NCBI RefSeq assembly: GCF_022369435.1
Contig: NZ_CP059597.1
Coordinates: forward strand, 186,001-250,000
Length of the DNA stretch: 64,000 nucleotides
Direction: 5' to 3'
Source: Campylobacter sp. RM10537
GTDB taxonomy: Bacteria > Campylobacterota > Campylobacteria > Campylobacterales > Campylobacteraceae
The first letter of the stretch is position 1, and every line of letters starts with the position of its first letter. A program made the translations under genes and the position numbers. The notes beneath the pieces were generated by a model. The model did no database searches, had not been told where the DNA came from, and saw only the letters and a program-made list of their open reading frames with translations. Positions 40,804 through 49,677 of the stretch are shown here, piece by piece.

Positions 40804-41316
40804 GTAAATTTCTATATAAAAATTTATAGCAATGCCTTTTGGTGTTGCTTTTAATACAATAGGATAACTAATCTTAATTAAATTATCATAATCCTTTAAA
40901 GCGTCAATAAAGTTGTAAAAATTTTTAGGATTATCCATTAAACCTTCAATTTTTAATTTTTTATATAAATATTCTTCTTGGGATTGTAATTTTATATTGG
41001 TTATTTTAATATTCTTAAAATAATATTTTAGGAATTGATTAAATTTTTTTTCATCAAATTTTTGTTGAAATTGATCTAAATTTTTTTTATTTATATTTTG
41101 CAAATGTGTAACTTTATCTTCACTAGATTTTAAATCAATTTTAAAAGAATTAACCGTTCCAATTTGAGAATTTTCTCTTAAATTTATTTGCTCATAATCT
41201 TTTAACACCGGTAATAATAAAAATAAAATTAAAGCTGTGCAGATACTAATAAAACTCAAGGCAAGAATGAGAATTCTTACTATATTTAGTTCTTCAAGGC
41301 TTTTATCTTTCATCAC
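40795..41316 (-). CDS. PilO-like inner-membrane protein
   Basis: A 173-residue protein with one N-terminal transmembrane segment (about residues 12-32, LILALSFISICTALILFLLL), a coiled-coil part and a C-terminal ferredoxin-like region with FYNFIDALKDYDNLIKISYPIVL. This layout and its place behind the PilN-like gene (14-base overlap) suggest a PilO/GspM-like assembly platform component. Sequence similarity alone is weak. Matches Cj0454c by position. Confidence 0.5.
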   Translation of the reverse strand: MMKDKSLEELNIVRILILALSFISICTALILFLLLPVLKDYEQINLRENSQIGTVNSFKIDLKSSEDKVTHLQNINKKNLDQFQQKFDEKKFNQFLKYYFKNIKITNIKLQSQEEYLYKKLKIEGLMDNPKNFYNFIDALKDYDNLIKISYPIVLKATPKGIAINFYIEIYSD

Positions 41317-41833
41317 AGCAACCTCCAGTATTTTTTTTACTTATACTTACAAAGCGATACCATCCATTGCTTAAGCGGTAATAGGTAGTATTGCTTTGAT
41401 CAAAAATACTTTTTAAAGGAGTTTCTAGAAGAAGACTAAACATTTCCATAGTCGGAGTTACTCCGATAAGTTGTAAAGAATCTTTTTCTTGATCTACACT
41501 TTCGAGTGTTATAGATCCTGTTTGCACAACAATATCAAATAGATTTTTTAAGCTTTTTTTTGCAATTTCATTTTGGTCTTTGATATTATTAGCAATTTTG
41601 CTTTTGTTTAAGAGAAGTTGGTATAAATTTTCGTTATTTTTAATTTCTTTTTGCATTTTAACAACTTCTTCTTTTTGTGCTTTGATAGAATGAGAAACAA
41701 ATGCAATTTTTGTTAAATATAAAAAATACATAAAAAAAATAAAGATAATCCCAAAAATAAAAAGAGCGGCCCAAATTTTAATAAATAAAGTTAAAATAGG
41801 TTTTTTTCTAGGTTTAATAAAACTATAAGTCAT
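41303..41833 (-). CDS. PilN-like inner-membrane protein
   Basis: A 176-residue protein: a short basic cytoplasmic N terminus (SFIKPRKKP), one transmembrane segment (about 17-39), a coiled coil and a small domain ending in a Cys-Cys-Asp-Glu tail. The overlap with both neighbours (4 bases upstream, 14 downstream) marks one translation unit. The topology matches PilN/GspL C-terminal type. Matches Cj0455c by position. Confidence 0.5.
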   Translation of the reverse strand: MTYSFIKPRKKPILTLFIKIWAALFIFGIIFIFFMYFLYLTKIAFVSHSIKAQKEEVVKMQKEIKNNENLYQLLLNKSKIANNIKDQNEIAKKSLKNLFDIVVQTGSITLESVDQEKDSLQLIGVTPTMEMFSLLLETPLKSIFDQSNTTYYRLSNGWYRFVSISKKNTGGCCDER

Positions 41834-42759
41834 AGGGTTTCCTTGCGCATAAGCTCAAACATAAGATCAAAGGTATTTATTTGTCGAGTGGTGATTTCTA
41901 AAAAAGTTTCATTTTCTAAAAATTCAGTAGCTTCTATGCTGAGTTCTTGTTCACTTAATACATGTATATTATTGATAAAATTGCCAGAGTATTTTTCGTC
42001 ATTATAAAACTTTTCAATGCTAGAGATAATACAATGTGCAATTTCTATATCATTATTAAATTGGCTTAGATTATCAAAATTTAAGAATTCATCTTCTTTT
42101 GAATCATTTTTTTCTTGTGATAAATTCTCAAAATTTTCATCCAAATTCTCAAAATTTAATTCATTATTGAAAATATTTTCATCAAATTCTTCACTCAATG
42201 ATTCATTATTATCGGATTCTTGATCTAAAAAAATTAATTCTCCATATAAAATTTCAAGATTTTTGCAAACCATAATGGTTAATATTTGTTTGCATTGATA
42301 AGCATATAGAGTTATTTTATCATCATATTTATTTTGTTTTGAAATATTAAAATAAAGCAATGCAAAAGGAGAATATAAAAAATCTAGACCATTATAATCT
42401 TCAAAAAGTTCATGAAAATATTCTACGTGCTCAGTTGCTGTATAGATTAAAGCATTGTTAAGGGTTATGTATTTTAAACTTATCTTACCTACATTAAATT
42501 TTTCCAAGTCTTCATTTTTTGTGCTTGGGATAAGACCTTGTTCTTTGGCATTTAAAAAAAGTGCAGTATGAAAAAATAAAAATTTTTTACTTAAGGTTTT
42601 AACGTATTCTAATAAATCTTCACTTTTTTCAAAGGTTTTTTCACTACTACTTATTAATTTTTTGTTTCTATATATAGCTGCTTTAAGGACATTTTTTTTA
42701 TCTTCTAAAATAATACCAATAAAAATTTGAGGTAAGATTTTTTTAAGTACAAATAACAT
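41830..42759 (-). CDS. PilM/GspL-like cytoplasmic protein
   Basis: A 309-residue protein with no membrane segment. It begins with a short hydrophobic strand region, followed by an actin-like fold suggestion (KNVLKAAIYRNKKLISS..., ALIYTATEHVEYFHELFEDYNG), a highly acidic Asn/Glu insert (about 175-235), and a C-terminal ISSIEKFYNDEKYSGNFINNIHVLS that resembles the end of PilM. Order PilM-PilN-PilO-like with overlaps supports the reading. The acidic insert is unusual. Matches Cj0456c by position. Confidence 0.5.
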   Translation of the reverse strand: MLFVLKKILPQIFIGIILEDKKNVLKAAIYRNKKLISSSEKTFEKSEDLLEYVKTLSKKFLFFHTALFLNAKEQGLIPSTKNEDLEKFNVGKISLKYITLNNALIYTATEHVEYFHELFEDYNGLDFLYSPFALLYFNISKQNKYDDKITLYAYQCKQILTIMVCKNLEILYGELIFLDQESDNNESLSEEFDENIFNNELNFENLDENFENLSQEKNDSKEDEFLNFDNLSQFNNDIEIAHCIISSIEKFYNDEKYSGNFINNIHVLSEQELSIEATEFLENETFLEITTRQINTFDLMFELMRKETL

Positions 42760-42760
42760 T

Positions 42761-43411
42761 TCATTCCTTAAAACTGTCTAATTCTTCAATATGTTTAAAA
42801 CAAGCCAATAATTTTTTTTTAGCTTCATCTTTATCCAAATTTGAAATATCTAAAGGCTCGCTTAATCGATAAATCAATGTTGTAAAAGGTTTAGGAAGGA
42901 TCATCTTATCCCAACTTTTAAATTTCCAAAAACGCTTTGCCTCGTAATTTAATAGTCTTATTTTAACATTTTTTTTCTGAGCAAGCAATATAGCTCCATC
43001 TGCAATACTACGATAAGGACCACGTGGTCCATCCGGAGTGATAACAATATCGTCTTTTTCATCTAAAACTTTAAAAGCAGATCTTAAAGCTGTACTAGCG
43101 CCTTTTGAGGTGCTTCCTCTAATTGTATTTAGATGAAATAGTTTAATAATTCTAGCAATCATTTCTCCATCTCTATGATGAGAAATCATAACATAGGCTT
43201 TTTTATTTTTTTGCCTAAAATATCTAAAAGCAAATGGCATTAATGCCAAGCGTCCATGCCAAAAAAGTATGACATGGGGCGCTTTATCAATTTTATTTCC
43301 TTTATATATTTTTTTACAACTTAAGAAAATTAACCATTGTAAAATAAATACCAGATATGTTATTAATGTGGTTTTAAACGAGTTCCCCATATAAAACCAT
43401 ACGTTTTGCAT
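42761..43411 (-). CDS. DUF374 lysophospholipid acyltransferase-like protein
   Basis: A 216-residue protein. One hydrophobic segment near the N terminus, then [17 protein letters not shown] and [13 protein letters not shown], and [13 protein letters not shown] with [17 protein letters not shown]. The spacing matches the DUF374 group of the LPLAT superfamily, thought to transfer acyl chains onto lipids. The start lies 38 bases inside the end of miaB, so expression is coupled. The substrate is not known. Confidence 0.75.
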   Translation of the reverse strand: MQNVWFYMGNSFKTTLITYLVFILQWLIFLSCKKIYKGNKIDKAPHVILFWHGRLALMPFAFRYFRQKNKKAYVMISHHRDGEMIARIIKLFHLNTIRGSTSKGASTALRSAFKVLDEKDDIVITPDGPRGPYRSIADGAILLAQKKNVKIRLLNYEAKRFWKFKSWDKMILPKPFTTLIYRLSEPLDISNLDKDEAKKKLLACFKHIEELDSFKE

Positions 43412-44675
43412 TTTTGATCTTTACTTTTTTGATTTGCCCCAAAAGCTCTTCACTATGCTCAACTTGAACCAAAAAGTTATTATCTGTTCTTCCTGCTATT
43501 GAATGATTAGGTCTTAATTCTTCAAATAAAACTTCAAATTCCTTATTATTTTGTTTTTCAACAATTTCATCTAAAATTTCATTGTGGCGATTTTGTAAAA
43601 TAGAAAGTCTTTGAGACGCTATTTCAGAATCAATTTGATTTGGCATAGTAGCTGCTTTAGTTAAAGGACGTTTTGAATATTTAAAAGAAAACATTTGCTC
43701 AAATCGAATTTTTTCTAAAACATCCATAGTATCTTTAAAATCTTTTTCACTTTCTCCAGGAAATGCAACGATAATGTCTGTAGAAATGCTTACATTTGGA
43801 CATAATTCTCTAAGCTTTAAAGCTCTATTGAGATACCATTCTTTTGTATAACCGCGTTTCATTGCTTTTAGAATTTCAGTAGAACCGCTTTGTAAAGGCA
43901 TATGCATAGATTTGCAAATTTTAGGATTTTTTGAAAAAACTTCTAAAAATTTATCGTCCATATGCAATGGATGAGGACTAGTAAAACGAATTCGTTCCAA
44001 ACCTTCTATAGTGCTAAGTTCTTCTAATAGATCTGAAAAATCCATTTTTTTATGATTATTTCGAAATCTTTTACCGTAATTATTTACATTTTGTCCAAGC
44101 AAAAAAATTTCTTTCGCTCCTTTTTTGACAGCTTTAATTGCCTCATTATATATAATTTCAAAAGGTATGGAAATTTCATCACCTCTAGTGTGAGGAACTA
44201 TGCAATAAGTGCAATGTTTATCACATCCTATGGAGATATTAATATAAGATTTGTAAATACTATTTCTAAAATCAGCAAAAGCAAATTCACTTTCATCATA
44301 GTCAATATCAACGCTAATAAACTTTGGAGTATTAATAGCTTGAGTAATTTTAGAAATATTTCTTGCACCTAAAACAAAATCAACATAAGGAGCACGACGA
44401 AAAATTTCATTACCTAAATGAGAAGCGGTACAGCCACATACTCCTATTTTAGCATTTTTCTTTTTTATTTTTTCAAATCCTCCTACCTCAGAAAAAAGCT
44501 TATGTACCGGCTTTTCTCGAACAGAGCAAGTGTTAATAAGTATTAAATCTGCTTCTTTTATATCTTGCGTTAGAGAGTAATTTTCTTTTTGTGTAAGTTC
44601 TGCGATCATATGTTCAGAATCTCTGACATTCATCGCACAACCTAAAGTTTGAATAAAAAGTTTTTTAGCGCTCAA
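43374..44675 (-). CDS. miaB: tRNA-2-methylthio-N6-dimethylallyladenosine synthase
   Basis: A 433-residue radical SAM methylthiotransferase. The N-terminal cluster cysteines are in [22 protein letters not shown] and GVCGCTAS; the radical SAM CxxxCxxC is in [16 protein letters not shown] (about 150-165). A TRAM domain ends the protein ([16 protein letters not shown]). It modifies A37 of tRNAs reading UNN codons. It overlaps the HP0268-like gene upstream by 4 bases. Confidence 0.95.
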   Translation of the reverse strand: MSAKKLFIQTLGCAMNVRDSEHMIAELTQKENYSLTQDIKEADLILINTCSVREKPVHKLFSEVGGFEKIKKKNAKIGVCGCTASHLGNEIFRRAPYVDFVLGARNISKITQAINTPKFISVDIDYDESEFAFADFRNSIYKSYINISIGCDKHCTYCIVPHTRGDEISIPFEIIYNEAIKAVKKGAKEIFLLGQNVNNYGKRFRNNHKKMDFSDLLEELSTIEGLERIRFTSPHPLHMDDKFLEVFSKNPKICKSMHMPLQSGSTEILKAMKRGYTKEWYLNRALKLRELCPNVSISTDIIVAFPGESEKDFKDTMDVLEKIRFEQMFSFKYSKRPLTKAATMPNQIDSEIASQRLSILQNRHNEILDEIVEKQNNKEFEVLFEELRPNHSIAGRTDNNFLVQVEHSEELLGQIKKVKIKNAKRMVLYGELV

Positions 44676-44914
44676 AGAATATGCACCTCATACATAAAAT
44701 CATTATCATCTAAACCATATTTAATAGTTCTATGATAAACACTTAAACCTTTTTTTTCAAAATACTCTACTAGGGCAATAAGATCTTTGTGAGAATTCTC
44801 CTTGTCAAAATAGAAAAACTTTTGTCCATCTTTTATTACAGCCTCTTCAATTTTGCCAAGGCTTATATTTTTTGGTTTTTCATCAATTAAATTTCTTGCT
44901 AATTTTAAATCCAT
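44672..44914 (-). CDS. HP0268-like nuclease family protein
   Basis: An 80-residue protein whose length and pattern ([28 protein letters not shown] and [12 protein letters not shown]) match H. pylori HP0268, a small protein with an Smr-like fold and nicking endonuclease/purine-specific RNase activity. Activity here is inferred from family likeness. It is the first gene of the unit that continues with miaB and the acyltransferase. Confidence 0.7.
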   Translation of the reverse strand: MDLKLARNLIDEKPKNISLGKIEEAVIKDGQKFFYFDKENSHKDLIALVEYFEKKGLSVYHRTIKYGLDDNDFMYEVHIL

Positions 44915-45041
44915 GTTATATCCTTAAAGCATCTTTTAAATTTATAATTTTATCAAATTTTACTTTTAATTAAACTTATTAAAGGTATACTTTTAATCTA
45001 CTTTTTAAATTTAAAATCCCAAAATTAAGGTATTAATAATA

Positions 45042-46118
45042 ATGGAAAAAATCGCAGATATTATAGAAAGCATTGCGAATGAAAAAAACTTAGAATTAGA
45101 AAGTGTTAAGGAAAAGGTTATTTTAGCCTTGACAAATACTGCTAAAAGAATCTATGGTCAACAATATGATTTTTTTGTAGATAGAAAAAAATTAAATCTT
45201 TATCAAAAAATTACTGTTGTGGCAGATAATGATCCAAGATTGGAGGAAAGTAAAGAGAGTTTTATTGCTCTTAGCAAAGCAAAAGCTGAAGCTCCTGATG
45301 TTGAAATTGGAGATGAGCTTACTTATGAATGTTCTTTAGAAAATTTAGGGAGAACAGCGGTTAATATATTACATAAAGAATTAGAATATCATATCCAAAA
45401 ATTATTAGAACAAACTATTTTTGAAAAATATAAAAACAAAATTGGAAAAATAGTATTTGGTAATGTTGTTCGTATTGATAATGATGAAAATACTTTTATA
45501 GAAATTGATGAATTAAGAGCTTTTTTGCCAAGAAAAAATCGTATTAAGGGTGAAAAATTTAAGATAGGAGATGTTGTTAAAGCAGTTATAAAGCGTGTTT
45601 ATACTGATAAAGGTATTAAGATGGAATTAAGTCGAACAAGTCCTAAATTTTTAGAATGTTTGTTAGAGGCTGAAGTTCCAGAAATTAAAGATGGATATGT
45701 TCATATTGTTGGATGTGCGAGAATTCCAGGAGAAAGGGCGAAGATTATACTTAAATCTAATGGTATAAATATAGATCCGGTTGGAGCTACAGTTGGAGTT
45801 AAAGGAGTTAGAATTAATGCAGTAAGTAAGGAATTGCACAATGAAAATATTGATTGTATTGAATTTAGCAACGAACCTGAGATTTTAATCGCAAGAACTT
45901 TAGCGCCTGCTATAGTAAATTCTGTCAAGATTGAAGATAAAAAAGCTATTGTAAGTTTAAATAGTGAGCAAAAAAGTAAAGCTATAGGAAAAAGTGGCAT
46001 TAATATACGCCTTGCAAGTATGTTAAGTGGTTATGAAATTGAGCTTTGTGAATTAAAAAATCATTCTTTAAGCAATGAAGAAGCTTTAAAGAATTTGCAA
46101 GATTTATTTAAAATTTAA
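45042..46118 (+). CDS. nusA: Transcription termination/antitermination factor NusA
   Basis: A 358-residue protein: N-terminal RNA-polymerase-binding domain, S1 domain (about 130-200, IGKIVFGNVVRIDNDENTFIEID), then two KH domains with DPVGATVGVKGVRINAV and SKAIGKSGINIRLAS. It ends without the acidic C-terminal repeats of E. coli NusA, as usual outside gammaproteobacteria. An AAGG SD lies about 11 bases upstream. Transcribed alone, with a strong terminator. Confidence 0.95.
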   Translation: MEKIADIIESIANEKNLELESVKEKVILALTNTAKRIYGQQYDFFVDRKKLNLYQKITVVADNDPRLEESKESFIALSKAKAEAPDVEIGDELTYECSLENLGRTAVNILHKELEYHIQKLLEQTIFEKYKNKIGKIVFGNVVRIDNDENTFIEIDELRAFLPRKNRIKGEKFKIGDVVKAVIKRVYTDKGIKMELSRTSPKFLECLLEAEVPEIKDGYVHIVGCARIPGERAKIILKSNGINIDPVGATVGVKGVRINAVSKELHNENIDCIEFSNEPEILIARTLAPAIVNSVKIEDKKAIVSLNSEQKSKAIGKSGINIRLASMLSGYEIELCELKNHSLSNEEALKNLQDLFKI

Positions 46119-46127
46119 AGCAAATTA

Positions 46128-46163
46128 ATCTGTAAATTTTTTAAATTTACAGATATTTTTTTT
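46128..46163 (+). terminator. Strong rho-independent terminator after nusA
   Basis: Perfect 12-bp stem ATCTGTAAATTT-TTT-AAATTTACAGAT followed by ATTTTTTTT. It lies just after nusA and overlaps the end of the convergent transporter gene. Confidence 0.9.
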
Positions 46164-47334
46164 CAAACCATTTCCAATAAAAAGCTGCAAAAATAAATAA
46201 AGTTCCAAGAAGAAAAGTAATCACTTTTAAACTTAAACTTAATTCAAATAAAAATCCCATAAGTTGAGAAATAATGGCGCTAAAACTAAGATAGACCATA
46301 TCAGTATAAGCGATCACTCTTCCATAATAAGATTTATCACAGTTTTTTTGTATCATGGTATAAGTATAAGCCCAAAGTGAAGAAGTAAAGAAACCTGCAG
46401 CAATTAGTCCTAAAAAAGAGATATAAAAATTAAATTGAGTTAAAGCCCATAGTATAATTCCACATCCTTGGCCTAAGTATAAAAAAAATAAAGTTTTATT
46501 ATTTACTAATTTACTTAAAATAATAGGCCCTAATGTTAAAGAGCAAGCACGCACAGCATTTAAAAAACCAATTACCAAAGCAGTAGATAAAACTTCTTTA
46601 TATTCATGTTGAGCAAGCAAGGTTACTAAAGTTTCATAAGCTGTAAAACCTATAAAAGAGTGAAATAATATCAGATGGATAATTATTTTATTTTTTAAAA
46701 TATAATTAAATCCTTCTTTAATCATCAAATAAAAATTACTTTGAATTTTTTGTTTAATATTTGGAATCTTTAAGTGAGTTAAAAATGAAAAGCCAATTAT
46801 GATAAGAAAACAATCAAATAAAAAAGCTGTTTTAATTCCAAAAATATCAATAAAAATACCAGAAGTAGCCATTCCTGCTGTATAAGAAACTGCCCAAATA
46901 ATACTATGCATTTCATTGGCAAGTTTTAATTCTTGAGTATTTAAAATTTTTGCAAGAAGACTCATTTCGGTTTGAAAGTAAATAGAAGCAACGCATAATC
47001 TAATAAAAATTAGAATAAATAAAAGCCAAAGCATGCTAAGATTTGTTATGAAGCTGAGGCAAAAAATAGAAATAAATTCAATACTTATCATGCTTAATAA
47101 AAGTTTTTTAGGTTTATTTCTTTCAATTATAACTCCGCTAATAGGAGCGAGTAAAACCCCAGGTAGAAAGGCAAGCATAGCGCTTGTTGAGGTTGCCCAA
47201 GTGGGAGCATTAAGATTCACTAGCAGCGTAAAAACACCTGTTTGTGCAAACCAAGCACCAAAATAAACTATAAACTGAACCGAAGCCAGAATTCTAATCG
47301 TCTTATTGTTTTTTAATAAATCAAAGTAATTCAT
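46147..47334 (-). CDS. Major facilitator superfamily transporter
   Basis: A 395-residue polytopic membrane protein with about 12 hydrophobic segments. The conserved MFS loop 2-3 motif appears as GVIIERNKPKKLLL. The N terminus (FGAWFAQTGVFTLLVNL) is like that of the MFS_3/enterobactin-exporter type. The substrate is unknown. Transcribed alone and divergent from mqnC. It matches Cj0461c by position. Confidence 0.82.
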   Translation of the reverse strand: MNYFDLLKNNKTIRILASVQFIVYFGAWFAQTGVFTLLVNLNAPTWATSTSAMLAFLPGVLLAPISGVIIERNKPKKLLLSMISIEFISIFCLSFITNLSMLWLLFILIFIRLCVASIYFQTEMSLLAKILNTQELKLANEMHSIIWAVSYTAGMATSGIFIDIFGIKTAFLFDCFLIIIGFSFLTHLKIPNIKQKIQSNFYLMIKEGFNYILKNKIIIHLILFHSFIGFTAYETLVTLLAQHEYKEVLSTALVIGFLNAVRACSLTLGPIILSKLVNNKTLFFLYLGQGCGIILWALTQFNFYISFLGLIAAGFFTSSLWAYTYTMIQKNCDKSYYGRVIAYTDMVYLSFSAIISQLMGFLFELSLSLKVITFLLGTLFIFAAFYWKWFEKKYL

Positions 47335-47366
47335 AAATGAAATTATAGCACAATTTATATTTTAAA

Positions 47367-47375
47367 TGCTATAAT
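47367..47375 (+). promoter_or_regulatory. Extended -10 promoter of mqnC
   Basis: TGCTATAAT, a TGn-extended perfect -10 box. Transcription is expected from about 47382, and AAGGA at 47398-47402 then serves a TTG start at 47411. Confidence 0.65.
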
Positions 47376-47410
47376 ATTTTCAAAAAATAATGTATGCAAG
47401 GATAAATAAT

Positions 47411-48457
47411 TTGAAAAGACTAAATAAAATAGAAGCTTTAGATATATTAAAAAATGCTAGTTTGGTTGAGATTGGAGAAATGGCTTATCAAAAAAAAATA
47501 GAACTTCATCCTGAAAAAATTACTACTTTTGTTGTTGATAGAAATATAAATTATACTAATGTTTGCTGTATTGATTGTTCTTTTTGTGCATTTTATCGTC
47601 ATCATAAAGAAGATGATGCTTATATTTTAAGTTTTGAAGAAATTGGTAAAAAAATAGAAGAATTAGAGGCTATAGGTGGAACTCAAATTCTTTTTCAAGG
47701 TGGAGTGCATCCAAAACTTAAAATTGAATGGTATGAGGAACTTGTTTCTTGGATTAAAGAGCATTATCCTAATATAACAATTCATGGCTTTTCTGCGGTT
47801 GAAATTGCTTATATTGCTAAAGCATCTAAAATTTCTATAGCAGAGGTTTTGCAAAGATTACAGCAAAAGGGTTTGTTTTCCATACCTGGTGCAGGTGCTG
47901 AGGTTTTAAGCGATAGGGTGCGTGATATTATAGCGCCAAATAAATGCGATACTAAAACTTGGCTAGAGGTGCATCGCCAAGCTCATAAAATTGGCATGAA
48001 AAGCACAGCTACTATGATGTTTGGAACAGTTGAAAATGATGAGGAAATTATAGATCATTTAGATCACTTAAGAACGCTTCAAGATAAAACGGATGGATTT
48101 CGAGCTTTTATTTTATGGAGTTTTCAAAGTGAAAATACACTTTTAATTCAAAAACATCCTGAAATTATGAAGCAAAGTTCTAATAAATATCTTAGACTTC
48201 TAGCTCTTTCAAGACTTTATTTAGATAATTTTAAAAATTTGCAAAGTTCTTGGGTGACGCAAGGTTCTTTAATAGGACAACTTGCCTTAAAATTTGGTGC
48301 TAATGATTTGGGATCAACTATGATGGAAGAAAATGTAGTAAGTGCTGCGGGTGCAAGCTATAGGATGAATCAAGATGAAATGATACGATTGATTAGAAGT
48401 TTAGGTGAAAACCCTGCAAAACGTAATACAGCTTATGAAATTTTGGAGAAATTTTAA
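47411..48457 (+). CDS. mqnC: Cyclic dehypoxanthine futalosine synthase
   Basis: 348 residues from a TTG at 47411 (KRLNKIEALDIL), chosen because AAGGA precedes it by 8 bases and an ATG at 47390 would lie just after the predicted transcript start. The radical SAM cluster motif is in NVCCIDCSFCAFYRH; LFQGGVHPKLKIEWYEELVSWI, GAGAEVLSDRVRD and STATMMFGTVE are typical of MqnC. It belongs to the futalosine route to menaquinone, the only one in Campylobacter. It overlaps the next gene by 1 base. Confidence 0.9.
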   Translation: MKRLNKIEALDILKNASLVEIGEMAYQKKIELHPEKITTFVVDRNINYTNVCCIDCSFCAFYRHHKEDDAYILSFEEIGKKIEELEAIGGTQILFQGGVHPKLKIEWYEELVSWIKEHYPNITIHGFSAVEIAYIAKASKISIAEVLQRLQQKGLFSIPGAGAEVLSDRVRDIIAPNKCDTKTWLEVHRQAHKIGMKSTATMMFGTVENDEEIIDHLDHLRTLQDKTDGFRAFILWSFQSENTLLIQKHPEIMKQSSNKYLRLLALSRLYLDNFKNLQSSWVTQGSLIGQLALKFGANDLGSTMMEENVVSAAGASYRMNQDEMIRLIRSLGENPAKRNTAYEILEKF

Positions 48458-49677
48458 TGCAATATTTAGAGAATCAAGGAATAAAAATTCCTTTTATTTT
48501 TGAAAAAAATCAAGATTTACCTATCGTTGTTTTAAAACTTGTTTTTCAAAATTGTGGACGAAGTTATGATGAAATTGCTGGACTTGCAAAAATGTTTTCT
48601 CGTATTTTAAACGAGGGAGTTGATGATCAATTTTTTAAAGAATTAGAATTTAGAGCCATTAGTTTAGAGGCAAGTAGTGGTTTTGAAAGTTTAGAAATTA
48701 ATCTTTCTTGTTTAAATGAACATTTTAAATTTGCCATGCATCAAATTGAGCGATTATTGTTAAAACCTAGGATAGAAGAGAAAATTTTAAAAAAAATAAA
48801 AATTAATACTTTAGGTGAATTGGCAAGTAAAAAAAGTGACTTTGATTATTTAGCAAAAAATTTACTCAATTCTGAAGTTTTTGAATATTTAGAATTTCAA
48901 AGTCCTAACGATGGAGATGAAAAAAGCATAGAAAGTATTACTTTAGAATCATTACATCATTACTATAAAAAAAATATTCATTTAAATAATTTAGTGTGTG
49001 TTATAGGTGGAAATATTGAAGAAAAAGAAGCGAAAGATTTTTTAAATAGTCTACTTGAAAAGCTTCATAAAGGAGAAGTAAATAAAAATAAGAAATATGA
49101 GTTTTGTAAAAAAAATAAAGATAAAGTTTTAGTTCGAAAAGAAAGTGAACAAGCTTATATTTATTTTGCTACTCCGTTGCATTTGAGTTTTAATGATAAA
49201 GATATTCATCTAGCTAAAATCGCTTTATTTGTTTTGGGGCAAGGTGGATTTGGATCAAGAATTATGGAGGAAATTCGCGTAAAAAGAGGATTGGCTTATT
49301 CAGCTTATGCTATGCTAGATATAAGATTATCTTTTTCGAGAATTTTTGGATATTTGCAAACTAAGAATGAAAGCGCTACCGAGGCAAAAAAAATTATTAA
49401 AAAGCTCTTTGATAATTTTTTGCAATATGGCATTAATGAAAATGAACTTATTCAAGCTAAAAATTTTCTTATAGGTTCCTCTCCTTTGCGTTATGAAAGT
49501 CTTTCTAAACGCTTAGCTATAGCCTTTAATGAGTATTATCAAGGATTAGAGCAAGGGTATTATAAAAAAGAATTAAATTTGATACAAGAAGTAAAACTTG
49601 ATGAAATTAATGCTTATATTAAGAAGCATAAAGAGATATTAAATATCAGTTTTGCTAGTATTCAAAATGAAAATTAA
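48457..49677 (+). CDS. M16-family peptidase-like protein, zinc motif missing
   Basis: A 406-residue protein of the pitrilysin/M16 fold, recognisable from PIVVLKLVFQNCGRSYDE, GLAKMFSRILNEG and GGFGSRIMEEIRVKRGLAYSAYA (the substrate-binding R/Y element). The HxxEH zinc site, expected after GLAKM, is absent (FSRILNEG), so it is probably the non-catalytic partner of another M16 protein. No signal peptide. It overlaps recG by 11 bases. Confidence 0.75.
   Translation: MQYLENQGIKIPFIFEKNQDLPIVVLKLVFQNCGRSYDEIAGLAKMFSRILNEGVDDQFFKELEFRAISLEASSGFESLEINLSCLNEHFKFAMHQIERLLLKPRIEEKILKKIKINTLGELASKKSDFDYLAKNLLNSEVFEYLEFQSPNDGDEKSIESITLESLHHYYKKNIHLNNLVCVIGGNIEEKEAKDFLNSLLEKLHKGEVNKNKKYEFCKKNKDKVLVRKESEQAYIYFATPLHLSFNDKDIHLAKIALFVLGQGGFGSRIMEEIRVKRGLAYSAYAMLDIRLSFSRIFGYLQTKNESATEAKKIIKKLFDNFLQYGINENELIQAKNFLIGSSPLRYESLSKRLAIAFNEYYQGLEQGYYKKELNLIQEVKLDEINAYIKKHKEILNISFASIQNEN

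Noticed and set aside
44052-44372. 106-codon frame antisense to miaB
   Set aside because: Shadow of a fully conserved radical SAM gene.
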